Below are positions 10,891 through 21,789 of a stretch of DNA of 64,000 bases, piece by piece (the stretch's first letter is position 1; every line of letters starts with the position of its first letter). The DNA is taken from NCBI GenBank assembly GCA_948470475.1, contig OX419338.1, forward strand, positions 35,984,595-36,048,594, in the 5' to 3' direction. Source of the stretch: Galaxea fascicularis (lineage: Eukaryota > Cnidaria > Anthozoa > Scleractinia > Euphylliidae). The position numbers were made by a program, and so were the translations under genes. The notes beneath the pieces are model-generated. The model was not told the DNA's origin. It saw only the letters and a list, made by a program, of their open reading frames with translations, and searched no databases.

Positions 10891-12759
10891 GTTCGTAGTA
10901 TATTTTCCTCGGTCAGATTGTAAATCGTTGAACTAAATTTTGATATTTTCCAATTCCATTTTCGGAATTTTGAATATTCTAGCATATCTATTTATGTGCG
11001 ATGATGTGTACCGCCGTAGGCAGCTGCGTGCACTTGGCACGCTCTGACAATTGCATTCGGATTTGTTAGTTTTGAAAGATATTTAATCCCTCAATTGTGA
11101 TGTAGTTATTGTATATGAGTCGTTCCCATTTTGGGTTTTCTCCTAGCTACAAAAATAACATTATCAGTGATTTTAAAATATTAATTATTTAACCAAACCT
11201 CCTTCAGTGTATATTTTTATGTGGTGTAAAGAAAATTTTGATATCCTTCCCTAATTGAAAATTTCGTTAGCATGTGCGGTAACTTTGGAACTGATTACAC
11301 GTTGGTGAAACTGTTTCAAAACCATTGAATATGTATATAGCAGCCCTTCGGTAAGATGATCTGTGTTAATCTTCAGGCAAAGTTGAAATAAAAAACCTGA
11401 TTTTCAAGGGAAAAAGAATTTCTTTTTATTCCACGGACACTCCGCCTGAGGATCCATGGTCCAAGAACGACTTCTTTCGCCATATTAGTTCGGCTTTCTG
11501 ACATTCAGCACAACAATGTCGCGTAGTGGCATCTCAGTTTTATATATTAAGACAAATCTTGGACATTTTCAGTGAAATTTAGCCCCATTTTATTGAGCGA
11601 AAGCGGAAGCCCAATCTCGTTAAAAAAGTGCCGTTCGTTAGAATCCATGACAGAATTTTCCATATTTGTTTGCGGTACCTATGGTTGGGTTTCAAAAAAA
11701 GGAAACACTGACCTTTACTGGCAAAGCCGTAAAAGGACTGATTAAAACTATTTTCTTTTATATCTTTATAGTTTCATTCTTTTCGTCGTTGCCTAAGATT
11801 ATAAGATTATTCACAGTGACAATATGGCCGGCTTCTATCGATATAATTCACCAAACAAAGTTCGGCAAAACGCTTTATTCCTTTGATTTTAGAGAGAGCA
11901 ATTAACGTGGGTACCGCGATCTAAAGCCGTCGTGTATTACCTATTTCTTTTACAATGCCGCTTGTTTTTATTATCACATCAGTCTTTTAAAAGGCAATAC
12001 TTTTCCCAAACATATGTATTTCCATTCTAGGCAAACGAAATATATGCTTCACAGCGATGGTCGTATTGTCGGGAGGCATCCACCGACTCACATGCAAACT
12101 ACAGAACCACACATGTCTACCCTACGGATACTTCACCCGATGAGCAAAGGTCTTCAACAGCTTTTTGCAGGATTCAGAGTGCAAGGCCCAATTTTCTCAC
12201 GAGCTGCAATCTATGTTTGCTTCACTTGGTTTCCGGTCTTTTATACAAAGTAATTTGCAAAACAAAAGCTTCTATTTTGATTTAATCACTGAAGTAAATA
12301 GTTCTTTTAGCCTTTAATCTACCGACAAAAAACAATTAACAAGAACAACCTCTGCATGGGGATTACACACACCATTGTACTGAAGGAGTGATGTTGGCTC
12401 GAAGCTCCTTTCGTCCATATTATGTTATGTCGACGATATGTACCGCACATATGACAACCACGCGCCTCAGCTTTAGGGGAGGTGCAGTTCTGCAGGAACC
12501 TCCTAAAATGTTTTTATTCCAATCTCTGATCAACACATTACACTTATTTTCCTCAGTTCCTCTTACAACCAGCAATGCAAGTCCCAGACAGTCAGCTGTA
12601 GTCCTCTCGGTGATGACGATACAGATTACAGTGATTGAGATTGGTTTGGCGGAATCCGGTCCCGCATCCCACGCTTCAAGCGGTCATTAAAATCACGGCC
12701 AGTAGAATGGTGGTCTTGCACTAGGCTCAATTCCCAGCTCCTGTATGGGGAAAGAATAC
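10891..12759. other. Intergenic, no supported gene
   Basis: AT-rich sequence. Open frames at 11666-11905, 12014-12253 and 12388-12690 lack recognisable content. Confidence 0.4.
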
Positions 12760-13258
12760 TACGGACTTACATACGTACATACATGCGTTATTGAACACTT
12801 CCCCAAAAGGGCTTTTCAGCGTCAATTACAAAAAGGAAATTCAAAACATATACAAATTATTAAAACACAATTTCAAATTATTTAAAATATCACTCCTCCC
12901 TCTTAAATTTATTTAAGAGTACCCTTCTAAGCTTATTCCTAAAACTATTAACATCAATGCATAACTTAACATTATTATCTAAATTATTCCTAAGTTTTCT
13001 GACCTGTAGTAGACCTAAATAAAGGGATATTTAGCATCTGTGAGATTCTGGTTTTCCGGTTGCTTACAGTACCACGTGTAATTAATTAATCACTAAGATA
13101 CGCAGGGGCTAATTTCGACATGCATTTAACAGCTAATACAGCATCTCTGAGGTACAATTGGTCTTCGACGGGTAACCAATTTATCGACTTAAGTATAGGT
13201 GTAACGTAATCGTACTTACGCTTATTAGCAACGATACGTGCGGAAATCCAGCCTACCT
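12760..13258 (-). mobile_element. Decayed LINE (CR1/L2-like) 3' fragment
   Basis: On the minus strand, bases from about 13258 downward translate to the C-terminal end of a LINE reverse-transcriptase polyprotein. Diagnostic pieces are ARIVANKRKYDYVTPILK, INWLPVEDQLYLRDAV and SKLAPAYLSD, matching the usual RKYDHITPxLKxLHWLPVxxR...LAPxYLSD block. In-frame stops appear after this (for example after YLSD) and become dense towards the 3' end. The copy finishes near a GTATGTA-type simple tail around 12770. It is therefore inactive. No other part of the element is present. Confidence 0.8.
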
Positions 13259-13473
13259 TACGCATTCATTGGGACCTTCATAGCCAACACGACAGAGAAC
13301 ACCTGTTGGGTCCTCAACCGAGAAGACACTGAGAATAAGGGTTGGTTGTTCGAGAACTTTGGGACAGCTAAAACAAAGAGAAATGTCCGAGAATCAAAAT
13401 GCGCTTTCTCCAAACAGCAATCTCTTTCCCAGGCCTTCATTTAATTTCAAGCAAAATGAAAGTGAGAAACTAT

Positions 13474-13532
13474 CTCGTCCCCAGGGTGCTTTTCCCTCCC
13501 ACATTTGAAGGGAAAAGCGCCCTGGGGACGAG
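13474..13532. repeat. Hairpin element, CTCGTCCCCAGG family, copy 1
   Basis: The left arm CTCGTCCCCAGGGTGCTTTT (13474 onward) pairs with the right arm AAAAGCGCCCTGGGGACGAG ending at 13532, with an 11-bp loop. A related hairpin with slightly different arms is at 19065-19130 and a single arm at 55537-55562, so this is a dispersed family of fold-back elements. Confidence 0.85.
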
Positions 13533-14521
13533 GTTGAGTGAGAGGCCCTGGTAACAAGGTTGGCCCATTTGTGGCTCATCTGTGGCATACTAAAGAAATA
13601 GCGTGCGCTTGGCAGTAGGACCGCTGATAAGACTCTTGCACGAGATTCAGTTAGTGGAGTATTTGTCACCTGTTGCGTATTTGTTCCTCGATGTACTTTC
13701 ATCAGCCTTTCATAAATCGTTCCTAATTATAGTCAGCACATCATGCAAACGCAGGTTGATTCATCTCGTATATGCGACAGCGGAAGTGAAGAGCCCGTGG
13801 GCTCCAGCGGAAATATATTTCTGTAGCGTACAGGTTTACTAGCTATTCTTACTGCGTGGTGAGACTAAGAATAAAATAATAGCTTTATCCAGTCGAAGGT
13901 TTTCTTCACAAAAATCGATCTCGTTTGAATATAAAACAAGACAAGTGCCTCGTCTTGCCTCGTGCTAGTTATGCCGGCCCTGTACGGTTGCCGAATATAT
14001 GAAGGGTTCAAAACCTCTAGGAGGGCTTTATAACAAAGGTGTTTGAGGCATTTGTCAATAATTTACTGACTCACATAAAAGCTCCTCTGCTGTTTGAAAC
14101 AAAAGGCCATTATCAAATAATTATTCTTTAAAATCCGATAAAATATAAACTACTTATTAGCCTTCAGTGCGGCGTCTTAATTGCAATACTAGTGATGTGA
14201 ATGTGAGACTGGAATTTCTCTTAAGAATCAGATAACACCGGATTGGTCAACAGTCGCTCAGTAAGGCTGATCTCTTATTAATAACTTATATTTTATTTAT
14301 TGGTGGACGCAGTACTTTGCGTTGAGTTACTATAGCACCTCGGTTAAATTCCTGCAAATAACAACCACTTACTGACTATATCTGAATTTGAGTTTAAATT
14401 TTAGGAAAAAGTTTACTCAACTGAAACAAACTGAAACACTTTTAAAATCCGATTTTTATCTAATCAGAATTGAGTAGCCAAATTCGTATGATCAGCTCTT
14501 CTAACTGAGTTCTGTCCTCAG
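13533..14521. other. Intergenic leading to a predicted 5' UTR splice acceptor
   Basis: No supported gene. The acceptor GAGTTCTGTCCTCAG ends at 14521, 17 bp before the next gene's ATG, suggesting an unseen upstream non-coding exon. Confidence 0.4.
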
Positions 14522-14538
14522 CTGGATTCATTGAGAAA

Positions 14539-16212
14539 ATGGCGACATCTCGGGATGTGTACTCTGTAGATGACAACTTTTTAATTGGTGATGATTACCT
14601 TACGGACCGTCTCCGACGAGAAGCGAGACAACTACATCTCAGCAAATTTTCGAGGACTCGTCGCGAGGCGCACTTCACCAGGTACAGAAACTCGTTTTTG
14701 AAGTGCGACTTAGAACAAACAAATGATCGAATTGAACAAGGAAGAAAACTTAGGCTGGCCGAACTGGAGCGATCACGCGCTGCTTTAATGAAACAAAAAA
14801 AAGGTAGGAAAAAAATTCGACGCGAAAGTCGCGATTTATTTATGGAAAACAAAACAAAAGGGAATCCATTAAATACTGGGTCTGGAGATAAAAACATGGA
14901 TGTACAAGATGAAAAACGCCGGAGTGGCTTCACGATTATTTCTCCAAGTCGATCACGAGGCCCATCGGTGGGGGAAAACCACAAGACAGAGGAAAGACAT
15001 GATCATTTGACATCGGTGACCAAGCCAGCACTTCAAGTAACATTGTCTATGAGTTCTCGCGATGATCGACGAAGTTCAGATGAAAGAAAAGTTTCCGTGA
15101 AAGAGCATACAAAACAAACAAAGAATCCAAGCGACATTGTGTTGGCTGAGAGCAGAGAAAACAAAAGAGGAGTTCATGGAATTCAAGGCTATAATGGTAT
15201 ACGACAGAATAAGAGACTCAGTGCGGTAAATTCGAGGTCTTCGTGGTCGTCGGAACTGGCGGGAGCAAGAAACAAGAACAAGAAACCCAGTGTTGAAGTT
15301 TCGAGTCCTGCCCAGGCGTCATCAGTTGCTGGAGACTACATTGTGCTGGGAAACCACGACAAAATGCCAACAGTAGCGGGAAAACAGGAGATCCAACTCA
15401 CTGTTGACTCTATGAATCTGTCACGGGCCTCATCTGTGGCAGGAAAACGTCATTTGCGTGCCAAACAGGACAAAACGCCGTCTAGGATTCCGTCACGAAT
15501 GTCACCAGTGACGGGAAAAGATGAGTTGCTGGGAACTAAGGAGGAACAGGTCAGTGGTAAAGTATCGCGGGTTTCATCCGAGGCGGGAAAGCAGAATGCG
15601 GCGAGAAAGCATATGCACGCGACAAGCACAATGCCGAAACTCCTAGTAAGGGGGTCAATTGCTACAAGCACGTATAGGCGGAATTCATTTGGGAGCAATC
15701 TTGTAGAAATCGAGAAGGCCGATGAACAAAGGAAGAACTCGCTTGCCAATAGCGCAAAGAGTTTGAGCGACTTTGGACCAAGCCGTGCCGAGAAAACTGC
15801 AGAAACTCATCATGAGAATGAATCCGCCGAAGGAGCTAAAGAGTCAAAAAGCAGAATCTATTCTGCTGCTCTGTCCGAACCAAGTTTGGAAGCCACATCC
15901 CAGATTTCTTGCACGAGCCGACGCACAGTTACTTCAGCATTAACAGAATTACAAGAAGCAAGCACGAACAACTTGAATGCACAAACTCGATCAGCGCACG
16001 AGAGGTGGATTTGGAGGGAGTTCGATAAAATCATGAAGGGTTTTTCCAATATTCTGCATATTGAACACAAATCTGTAAACTTGAAGAATACTAATACTAA
16101 GAGTGAAGGAGTTGTGGAAAAGGACACGAAACCGCCAAATACCCAACACAACCCAATGGCTCCACTATATTTTCGGTTTGGCATTTCTGACAGAATAGTT
16201 TTTCGCTGTTAG
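14539..16212 (+). CDS. Large unrecognised basic protein with SSVAGK repeats
   Basis: A 557-residue protein in a single exon, starting at the ATG at 14539 (A at -3, G at +4) and ending TAG. Residues ~22-95 are Arg/Lys/Glu-rich and probably helical or coiled-coil (LRREARQLHLSKFSRTRREA...). Residues ~258-350 contain five loosely spaced copies of a short unit, SSVAGD, PTVAGK, SSVAGK, SPVTGK and SSEAGK, usually preceded by an R-x or A and separated by 15-22 residues. They look like serial phosphorylation or docking sites. A short conserved-looking helix (ERWIWREFDKIMKGFSNIL) lies near residues 489-507. The C-terminus, SDRIVFRC, includes R-I-V-F, a possible RVxF-type PP1 site. There is no signal peptide or membrane segment. 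The family is unknown; composition and layout match the neighbouring single-exon genes. Confidence 0.7.
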   Translation: MATSRDVYSVDDNFLIGDDYLTDRLRREARQLHLSKFSRTRREAHFTRYRNSFLKCDLEQTNDRIEQGRKLRLAELERSRAALMKQKKGRKKIRRESRDLFMENKTKGNPLNTGSGDKNMDVQDEKRRSGFTIISPSRSRGPSVGENHKTEERHDHLTSVTKPALQVTLSMSSRDDRRSSDERKVSVKEHTKQTKNPSDIVLAESRENKRGVHGIQGYNGIRQNKRLSAVNSRSSWSSELAGARNKNKKPSVEVSSPAQASSVAGDYIVLGNHDKMPTVAGKQEIQLTVDSMNLSRASSVAGKRHLRAKQDKTPSRIPSRMSPVTGKDELLGTKEEQVSGKVSRVSSEAGKQNAARKHMHATSTMPKLLVRGSIATSTYRRNSFGSNLVEIEKADEQRKNSLANSAKSLSDFGPSRAEKTAETHHENESAEGAKESKSRIYSAALSEPSLEATSQISCTSRRTVTSALTELQEASTNNLNAQTRSAHERWIWREFDKIMKGFSNILHIEHKSVNLKNTNTKSEGVVEKDTKPPNTQHNPMAPLYFRFGISDRIVFRC

Positions 16213-16564
16213 TTGCTTTTTGTTCGTTACGAACAGTCTTACATTTTTCCATTCCCGAAATCATGAGGTAATTTTAACACGAGGCTAAAACCAGCCTTGT
16301 AATGACTTTATTGAGCGCTGGAACATTGGGCCTATGTCTCCTGGCAAACGTTGCCAGACGCGCGGGAAAATAAGGTCTCTGCATCGAGCGAGAGAAAAGT
16401 CGCGCAAGCCGCGAGACGACGATTTGAGTCTCCGCCAACAAGTGGTGTTTACAGCACATCGGCTTTTTGCATTATTGGAAGGGTACTAGAACTCCAGTCG
16501 CGTTCAATACGATGGTGTGGGATGGGGATACACGCCTACTAAACCTCAGGTATAATGTTGTTAT

Positions 16565-16570
16565 AATAAA
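16565..16570 (+). terminator. Poly(A) signal AATAAA after the SSVAGK-repeat gene
   Basis: AATAAA about 350 bp after the stop codon at 16212. It is the first such hexamer downstream on the plus strand that I see. Confidence 0.35.
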
Positions 16571-17162
16571 TGAGACACTGGTTCATTTTGGCATTGAAAA
16601 AATCAGCGGCTAGACTGCCAGGATTTTTACATCTTTAAGTGAAGATAAAAGAAATCTTTGTGCTGGGAGAAACGTAATTCCAAAAACGCGTAGCAAGTAC
16701 TGCCTGTCACGTCTAGTAAAGTGTTAAACAGTAACAACAAACTTACTAATTATTAGACAACTTGGCATTTGTTCTGCGCAAACACTTAATTTTATCTTGG
16801 TGAACACGGATGAGTAATCGACAAAAGCAATCTTGAGAAGCAATTTGTGTTCGTTAAACTACATGCAATTCGACCAAATTTTCATGAGAACTGTATTATT
16901 TTTAATGTATTACAATCTGCCTTCTGCATCTTTCCTTTTATGCTATTTTCTTTTTCATTACAACCAACTAAGATTGCAGTTTGGAGACCGTAAACCTTCG
17001 GCAGTTTAGTCGGTTAGCTAGTTTGCCAGAAACTGCGAATTTTATAAGAAGCGGTTCCAAAATGTGAAGGACAGGGAAGGTGGTGGATAGTTATCTAAAT
17101 CCGAAAGTAATAAGCCTTAACGGGAACGATCAATGATATTTCTAAGCAGCACTAGTAATTCG
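16571..17162. other. Intergenic, nothing recognised
   Basis: AT-rich sequence between the 14539 gene and a MITE remnant. No supported feature. Confidence 0.4.
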
Positions 17163-17269
17163 GGCGCCATATTGGACGAGTTAGTGGAAGATCTGGGACG
17201 AGTGTGGCGACCGGATTTGCCGGGCTACGAGCTCGCGCGTATACAAACCTACCGCCTGCAGGCAGGCTA
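17163..17269. mobile_element. Truncated TAGCCTGC-family MITE
   Basis: Shares the block GCCATATTGGACGAGTTAGT and the right end CGCCTGCAGGCAGGCTA with the complete element at 7158-7357, but the left terminal repeat is missing. The internal order is also partly inverted relative to that copy: ACCGGATTTGCCGGGC follows the GGACGAG block here. No target duplication can be defined. Confidence 0.75.
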
Positions 17270-17933
17270 GTTCGGAAAAGGTATGAGATTCTCCAATTTT
17301 TCCGACAGTGCTTAACGTCCGTTGCGTTCCACTGGATAGGGGTAACGAATGCTCTGAGGATGAGAACCGAAGATGCGGCATGTGCAGAAGTCGCATTTAT
17401 TCAAATCTGTAGAATGGAATTGTTTTAAACGTCAACAGGAGCCCTATAAATAAATTTATTAATGAATTAATTCGGCACATGTGAAAATGCGATGTTTGAA
17501 AGCGGCCTTAGAAGAAGAAAGAGACTGCTTACAGTCTTAGTTTGGAGGAAGATACTCCTTCCCACAGGTAGTCCATACCCTAGTAACAAATAAATTAGAC
17601 ACAGTGTTCTCAGACAAGCGGCTTGTGAATTGATTATAAACAGATCATACGCTTTGTAGTAAACAATAAACGTTGTCAACCAATAATGGTTAATAATTCA
17701 TTCACGCGTTAAACCATCTTTGTCTCTCGGAGCTCGCAAGTTGTGAGAGCGATTATAAACAAAAGCTTTGAGCAAGTTTCTTTTGCGTTTTCCCTTGTGT
17801 TGTACAGTCATTCTGCTTTATACACATATACACAAACGAACCGGTGGTGCTGGTGACTATGGATCAATATAGTGTGGTATTAATTACTGGAGTTTAAATA
17901 TTAACAATTCAATTCAAGTTTGGAGAGCGAAAC

Positions 17934-18509
17934 ATGAACTTGAATCAAGGACGTTTAGAAGCCTCGCTACTACCTACACGAACGGCGAACATATCTCGAG
18001 CAAAATCTGAGCCTTTTAGATCCCGTAAAACACGGTCCTTGCGGGATTCGTCGACAAATTCCACGGACTCCAGACGCATTAAATCATGCCGTTCGGAGAT
18101 TGACATGTTGCTGATGAGCGAGCAGAACAGGGAAAAACTTATCGAGGCTTTTCTACCCGACCTGCGAAAGAACCACACACGGATGGGTTACTTACATCGT
18201 GTACTGCCTTTCAATCTAAACCAGGAGAAGTTAAAGACAGTTCAGATCCGCGCCAAAACTGCGTCTTACAATAGAGATCTTCGCGAGCATTCTGACATTT
18301 CATTAGGCTGTGGGAGAAAGGCTGCTAACAGCACAACTCCGCGGCCACGTTGGGCTGTTAAGCCTCTGCCAATTAATTCGGCAAATGATACACTATTTCC
18401 CGATGTACCTCCTCAAATGATTGCGTTTGTGAAACGACAACAGTGGAATTACAGTGACGGCAGAATATTTCTTGACAGACCCCTGCCCAAGAGGTCAACT
18501 GACAAGTGA
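17934..18509 (+). CDS. Unrecognised 191-residue basic protein
   Basis: A single-exon frame starting at the ATG at 17934 with A at -3. The N-terminal 50 residues are Ser/Arg-rich (KSEPFRSRKTRSLRDSS). Residues ~55-82 look helical (EIDMLLMSEQNREKLIEAFL). The C-terminal half is more aromatic and ordered-looking (PRPRWAVKPLPIN, PQMIAFVKRQQWNYSDGRIFL) and may be the conserved part. No signal peptide, membrane segment or known domain. It is one of the cluster of unspliced genes and lacks the DPRF motif. Its coding status rests on open-frame length, ATG context and non-random composition. Confidence 0.6.
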   Translation: MNLNQGRLEASLLPTRTANISRAKSEPFRSRKTRSLRDSSTNSTDSRRIKSCRSEIDMLLMSEQNREKLIEAFLPDLRKNHTRMGYLHRVLPFNLNQEKLKTVQIRAKTASYNRDLREHSDISLGCGRKAANSTTPRPRWAVKPLPINSANDTLFPDVPPQMIAFVKRQQWNYSDGRIFLDRPLPKRSTDK

Positions 18510-19064
18510 ATTTGTGAATTAACACCGACTCGTATTTCCTTGTACAATATATTTTTACAAAGTGTCCAATGAACTGGAGGAGATACATTGTCTTGATTAC
18601 TCGATGGATAATTGTAGCATAGAAGATGAGGAGAGGTGGAACATGTTTGCTACCAAGTGCTATAGAACTGCATCTTGGAGATGAAGGAATGTTTCAACAA
18701 GCGGAAGAATATGTCAGTGAATCAATATCATACTTAAGTTCTCTCGGGCCCGGCCTGTAAAGACAACACGGAAGCTTTCAGAACTTAAATATTTTAAGTT
18801 TTCCATATAAAAATATACTGCTTTAGCCAACACAATCTGAAAATGCTGATGATATTAAATCACCAGTTTTCGGAACCAATGTTCACTGTTATTTAATATT
18901 TTTCTCTTGCATTCATGACTTGTCAATTCAAACTCAATTACCCAGCACAAATCAAACACAAACCTCGGAACCGTACAATATGCAGAATATGTTCCATCAA
19001 GTTGATGAACTTTTTACCTAAGATCTTGAATACTTTTGTTTCAAGTCTCGTCTGATCTATATAC
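18510..19064. other. Intergenic, nothing recognised
   Basis: AT-rich sequence between the 191-residue gene and a hairpin element. Confidence 0.4.
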
Positions 19065-19130
19065 CAACCTCGTTCCCAGGACCTTTCCCTTCGCTTTGGG
19101 GGTGGAGGAAAGGTCCTGGGAACGAGGTTG
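19065..19130. repeat. Hairpin element, CTCGTTCCCAGG family, copy 2
   Basis: Perfect 24-bp arms: CAACCTCGTTCCCAGGACCT... (19065-19088) and its reverse complement ...AGGTCCTGGGAACGAGGTTG (19107-19130) around an 18-bp loop. Related to 13474-13532 and to the lone arm at 55537-55562. Confidence 0.9.
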
Positions 19131-20603
19131 CTAAACATACTACTAGGGGAGTCTCGCCGACCTAAGGCGGTAAATTGACATCTAGTTACTACTTTCGTAG
19201 ACGCTTTTATAAACCTTTTTTTCTTGCCGTCTTTTCTTCGGATAATGTAGGGTTTTTTTTTGTGGCGAAACTGAGTGGTCCTGAGTTACCGAGGCTTCAG
19301 AGGTCAGGGGCTATAGTGCTGAGTACAAAATAATTTTACACAGTGACATTCCCCGAAAAGGTTGGTTTTATTCGCTATGTTTTCGGTGTAATTAATTTTT
19401 GCGCCAAGACTAAAACTGATTTCGACTATACCGAACTTCGGCCCGAACGATATGGTGACGCCACACGTGGGACGTAGTACATGTCACGTGACCTAAATAA
19501 ATTTGCATAAATGGCTACTATGGAACGTGAAGGCTCTGTTCATGATATCATGTACTGAAGAAAGGGAATGAAATAATGAGGTAACGCCTCAGAAACATTC
19601 TTTTCTTTTGAGCCTAGTTCAACAGGATTTGAATCACTATCACGAAGCTATTCACGCCGGGGTTTTTGAAATCTTACGAAGCTTGATCATGAGTTACAAA
19701 GGGAGGCTTCTCCTTCTACGCTCGAAACAGGAAGTTGAAGCGTAGATGGTTACTCGTGTGAGTCAGCAGACTGAATGAGAGCAAGGACGTGACATAAAAA
19801 CACAAATGTGATCGCAAGAACACGTTCGCTGTTTAGTCAAGTCTCCACGGGTCACTAAGTATAAGTATCGAAGTAAATGGTTCAGTGTAATTTCAATTAA
19901 AATACCGCTTAGAAATGTCTCCGACATATCTTTGAATTTTTATTGCTTAAAAATATCGTTTTACTCAATTAAGATCATAAGCCTTTCCCACGATTCTGCC
20001 AAGATTTTTTGTGATAACGTTCCCTGACCCTTGCAATTGAACGGAAACTATTTTCATGCATTCTTGCATGTCACTCTTGACAAAGGTATCACTCAGTGAC
20101 AGGGTCTCAATGCGAGAGAACTGAATGACTGAATCGATTCTTCCGACTGCCTTTAGCAAACAGTGGAAACACTTAACATTATTTCGACAATTTTGAAAAT
20201 GAAATGTTTTTAAATTGTATGAGGTTTGAGTTAACCCTCAGTTAAATCTTGGTACTGAAAAGGGACTTTAATAAATGCGGTTCCTTTCTTTTGAAAATCG
20301 TTTGGGAATGCCATTAAAAAGACAAACAATGTTATTGTATAAATACTATAGCTGGACTGAATTAGTTAAGTATACAAAGAGCAAATTTCAGTTTACACAT
20401 ATCTAACAGTCTGCCTTAGGGGCTTAAGAGGCTCTACACTTTATATATTAAACGGATATTATTTTTCAATTATAGACATCTCGGTAAATTTTCTCAAGTT
20501 ACATGATGTTAAAGTCAATTTTTAGTCTGAACTATTATACTTTTTCTGAGCGGATACTTAATTTGGGATCTTGATAAAAATTCTCTTTCCTCCCTCGATC
20601 ATT
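19131..20603. other. Intergenic, nothing recognised
   Basis: AT-rich with short chance frames only. It includes CACGTG-containing sequence near 19464 and 19488 but no supported regulatory site. Confidence 0.4.
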
Positions 20604-21380
20604 TTAGCGTGTGTAAGGAATTCTATCTGATACAATTGTTCTTGAGTTTCTTCGGTGCTTGCCATCGCGTGCAGTTTTTGTCTCGCTCAAACATTGCTCA
20701 AGTTTCATAAACCTGGGATCTTCGAGGCAATTTTGCGATTTTTCCCTTGATACCCTAAGCATTTCTGGCAAAGAGGGCTGTTTTCGAAGAGGCTTCTTCT
20801 TTACAGACGAAATTTCTCTCAATACTACTTCGTTATTGTTTATAGGGGGTAATTGATTTGCATTCAATCCCTTTGCTTGCATCTCAGGTATTCCAGAGGT
20901 TTTTCGGTGGCGTCCTGTTGTCCGACCATATTCCTGTATAGTCGGTCTTTTTTGCACTGCTATCCTAACAAGCGTTATTGCTTTTTCCCAGCGTCCTTTG
21001 GCTTTATTCCTTGTCCCTGCTTCTCCACCCTGACTTGATCGGGTTTCCTCTATATTTTGGGCCACTACGTTCGACCTGCGCCTCGAGTCTATTGGTGGTA
21101 AACTTTGGTCACTGGCTTGAGAATGTTTACTTTCCGTGCTCAATGTCCGAGGTCTCTCCTCTGAAGCCGAAACCTGTTTAGTTGCAAACTCTAACTGCCT
21201 GTATGTCATGTACCTATCCTGCCGGAATTGGTGCTTTGACAAAGCATCCAGTCTGGTGTTCAAAGCACGGTCCTCGTACGCGTTCTCCTTTAAAATAGCG
21301 TTTCCAACTTTGTTTCTTAACCTCATTTCGCCGGTTTTACTGATTCGAATTAGCGGGTATCGCGAAGAACTGACACTCAT
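20604..21380 (-). CDS. DPRF-motif family protein 1 (unrecognised, single exon)
   Basis: 258 residues from the ATG at 21380. The frame extends upstream to 21422 without an ATG, and an acceptor-like GATTAG sits at that point. Residues ~5-72 are basic and mixed (RYPLIRISKTGEMRLRNKVG, RYMTYRQLEFATKQV) and probably structured. The middle is disordered with two L-P-P-I motifs (SLPPIDSRR, QLPPINNNE). Near the C-terminus (bases 20688-20720) is D-P-R-F-M-K-L-E-Q-C-L, the motif shared with the genes at 31837, 32433 and 35507. No signal or membrane segment. The function is unknown; the shared motif suggests a common binding partner. Confidence 0.65.
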   Translation of the reverse strand: MSVSSSRYPLIRISKTGEMRLRNKVGNAILKENAYEDRALNTRLDALSKHQFRQDRYMTYRQLEFATKQVSASEERPRTLSTESKHSQASDQSLPPIDSRRRSNVVAQNIEETRSSQGGEAGTRNKAKGRWEKAITLVRIAVQKRPTIQEYGRTTGRHRKTSGIPEMQAKGLNANQLPPINNNEVVLREISSVKKKPLRKQPSLPEMLRVSREKSQNCLEDPRFMKLEQCLSETKTARDGKHRRNSRTIVSDRIPYTR

Positions 21381-21495
21381 GGTTCCTGAAACGTCCTTTA
21401 ACCGCTTAAAAATCAGCTCCAACTAATCTATGACGCCGTGCGTGTGTGAGTCAAAATCCTTTCCACAGACCTAACAAACCACTTCGCCGAAATCT

Positions 21496-21789
21496 TCAAA
21501 TGCCATCCCGCATTAGTGAATGCGACTGACAAATTGCTCTCTTTTGTTGCTCTGTTACGAAACCCAATCCTCCGGCTTTGAAGTTCAATGTTGCATAGAC
21601 AGAACTCTTGACCGCATCAGTCCACTGAAGCGTTGTTGAAATTTTTACATTTCCTGTGATGACAAAATGTCCGGCGATCGATCTGAGCGATGCTTGAGAA
21701 CTTCTAAGTGATGACCAAAGCTCTGATAAAACACGCTTCCGCCGAGTTGTTTGCCTTGGTCTTCGTTTTGAATATAAACATAAGTTCAT
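21496..21789 (-). CDS. Possible small basic protein upstream of DPRF gene 1 (weak)
   Basis: A 97-codon ATG frame on the same strand and 115 bp upstream of the previous gene. The N-terminus is Arg/Lys-rich (SKRRPRQTTRRKR) and the rest resembles ordinary soluble sequence. No domain recognised. It could be a separate small gene, part of the 5' region of the downstream gene, or chance. Confidence 0.25.
   Translation of the reverse strand: MNLCLYSKRRPRQTTRRKRVLSELWSSLRSSQASLRSIAGHFVITGNVKISTTLQWTDAVKSSVYATLNFKAGGLGFVTEQQKRAICQSHSLMRDGI

Noticed and set aside
13394..13702. Minus-strand 102-codon frame
   Set aside because: Runs through the CTCGTCCCCAGG hairpin, whose palindrome makes it open by chance.
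14595..16184. Minus-strand frames opposite the 557-residue gene
   Set aside because: Shadow frames; the plus strand has the ATG and a coherent full-length product.
18938..19138. Minus-strand 66-codon frame
   Set aside because: Largely the second hairpin element.
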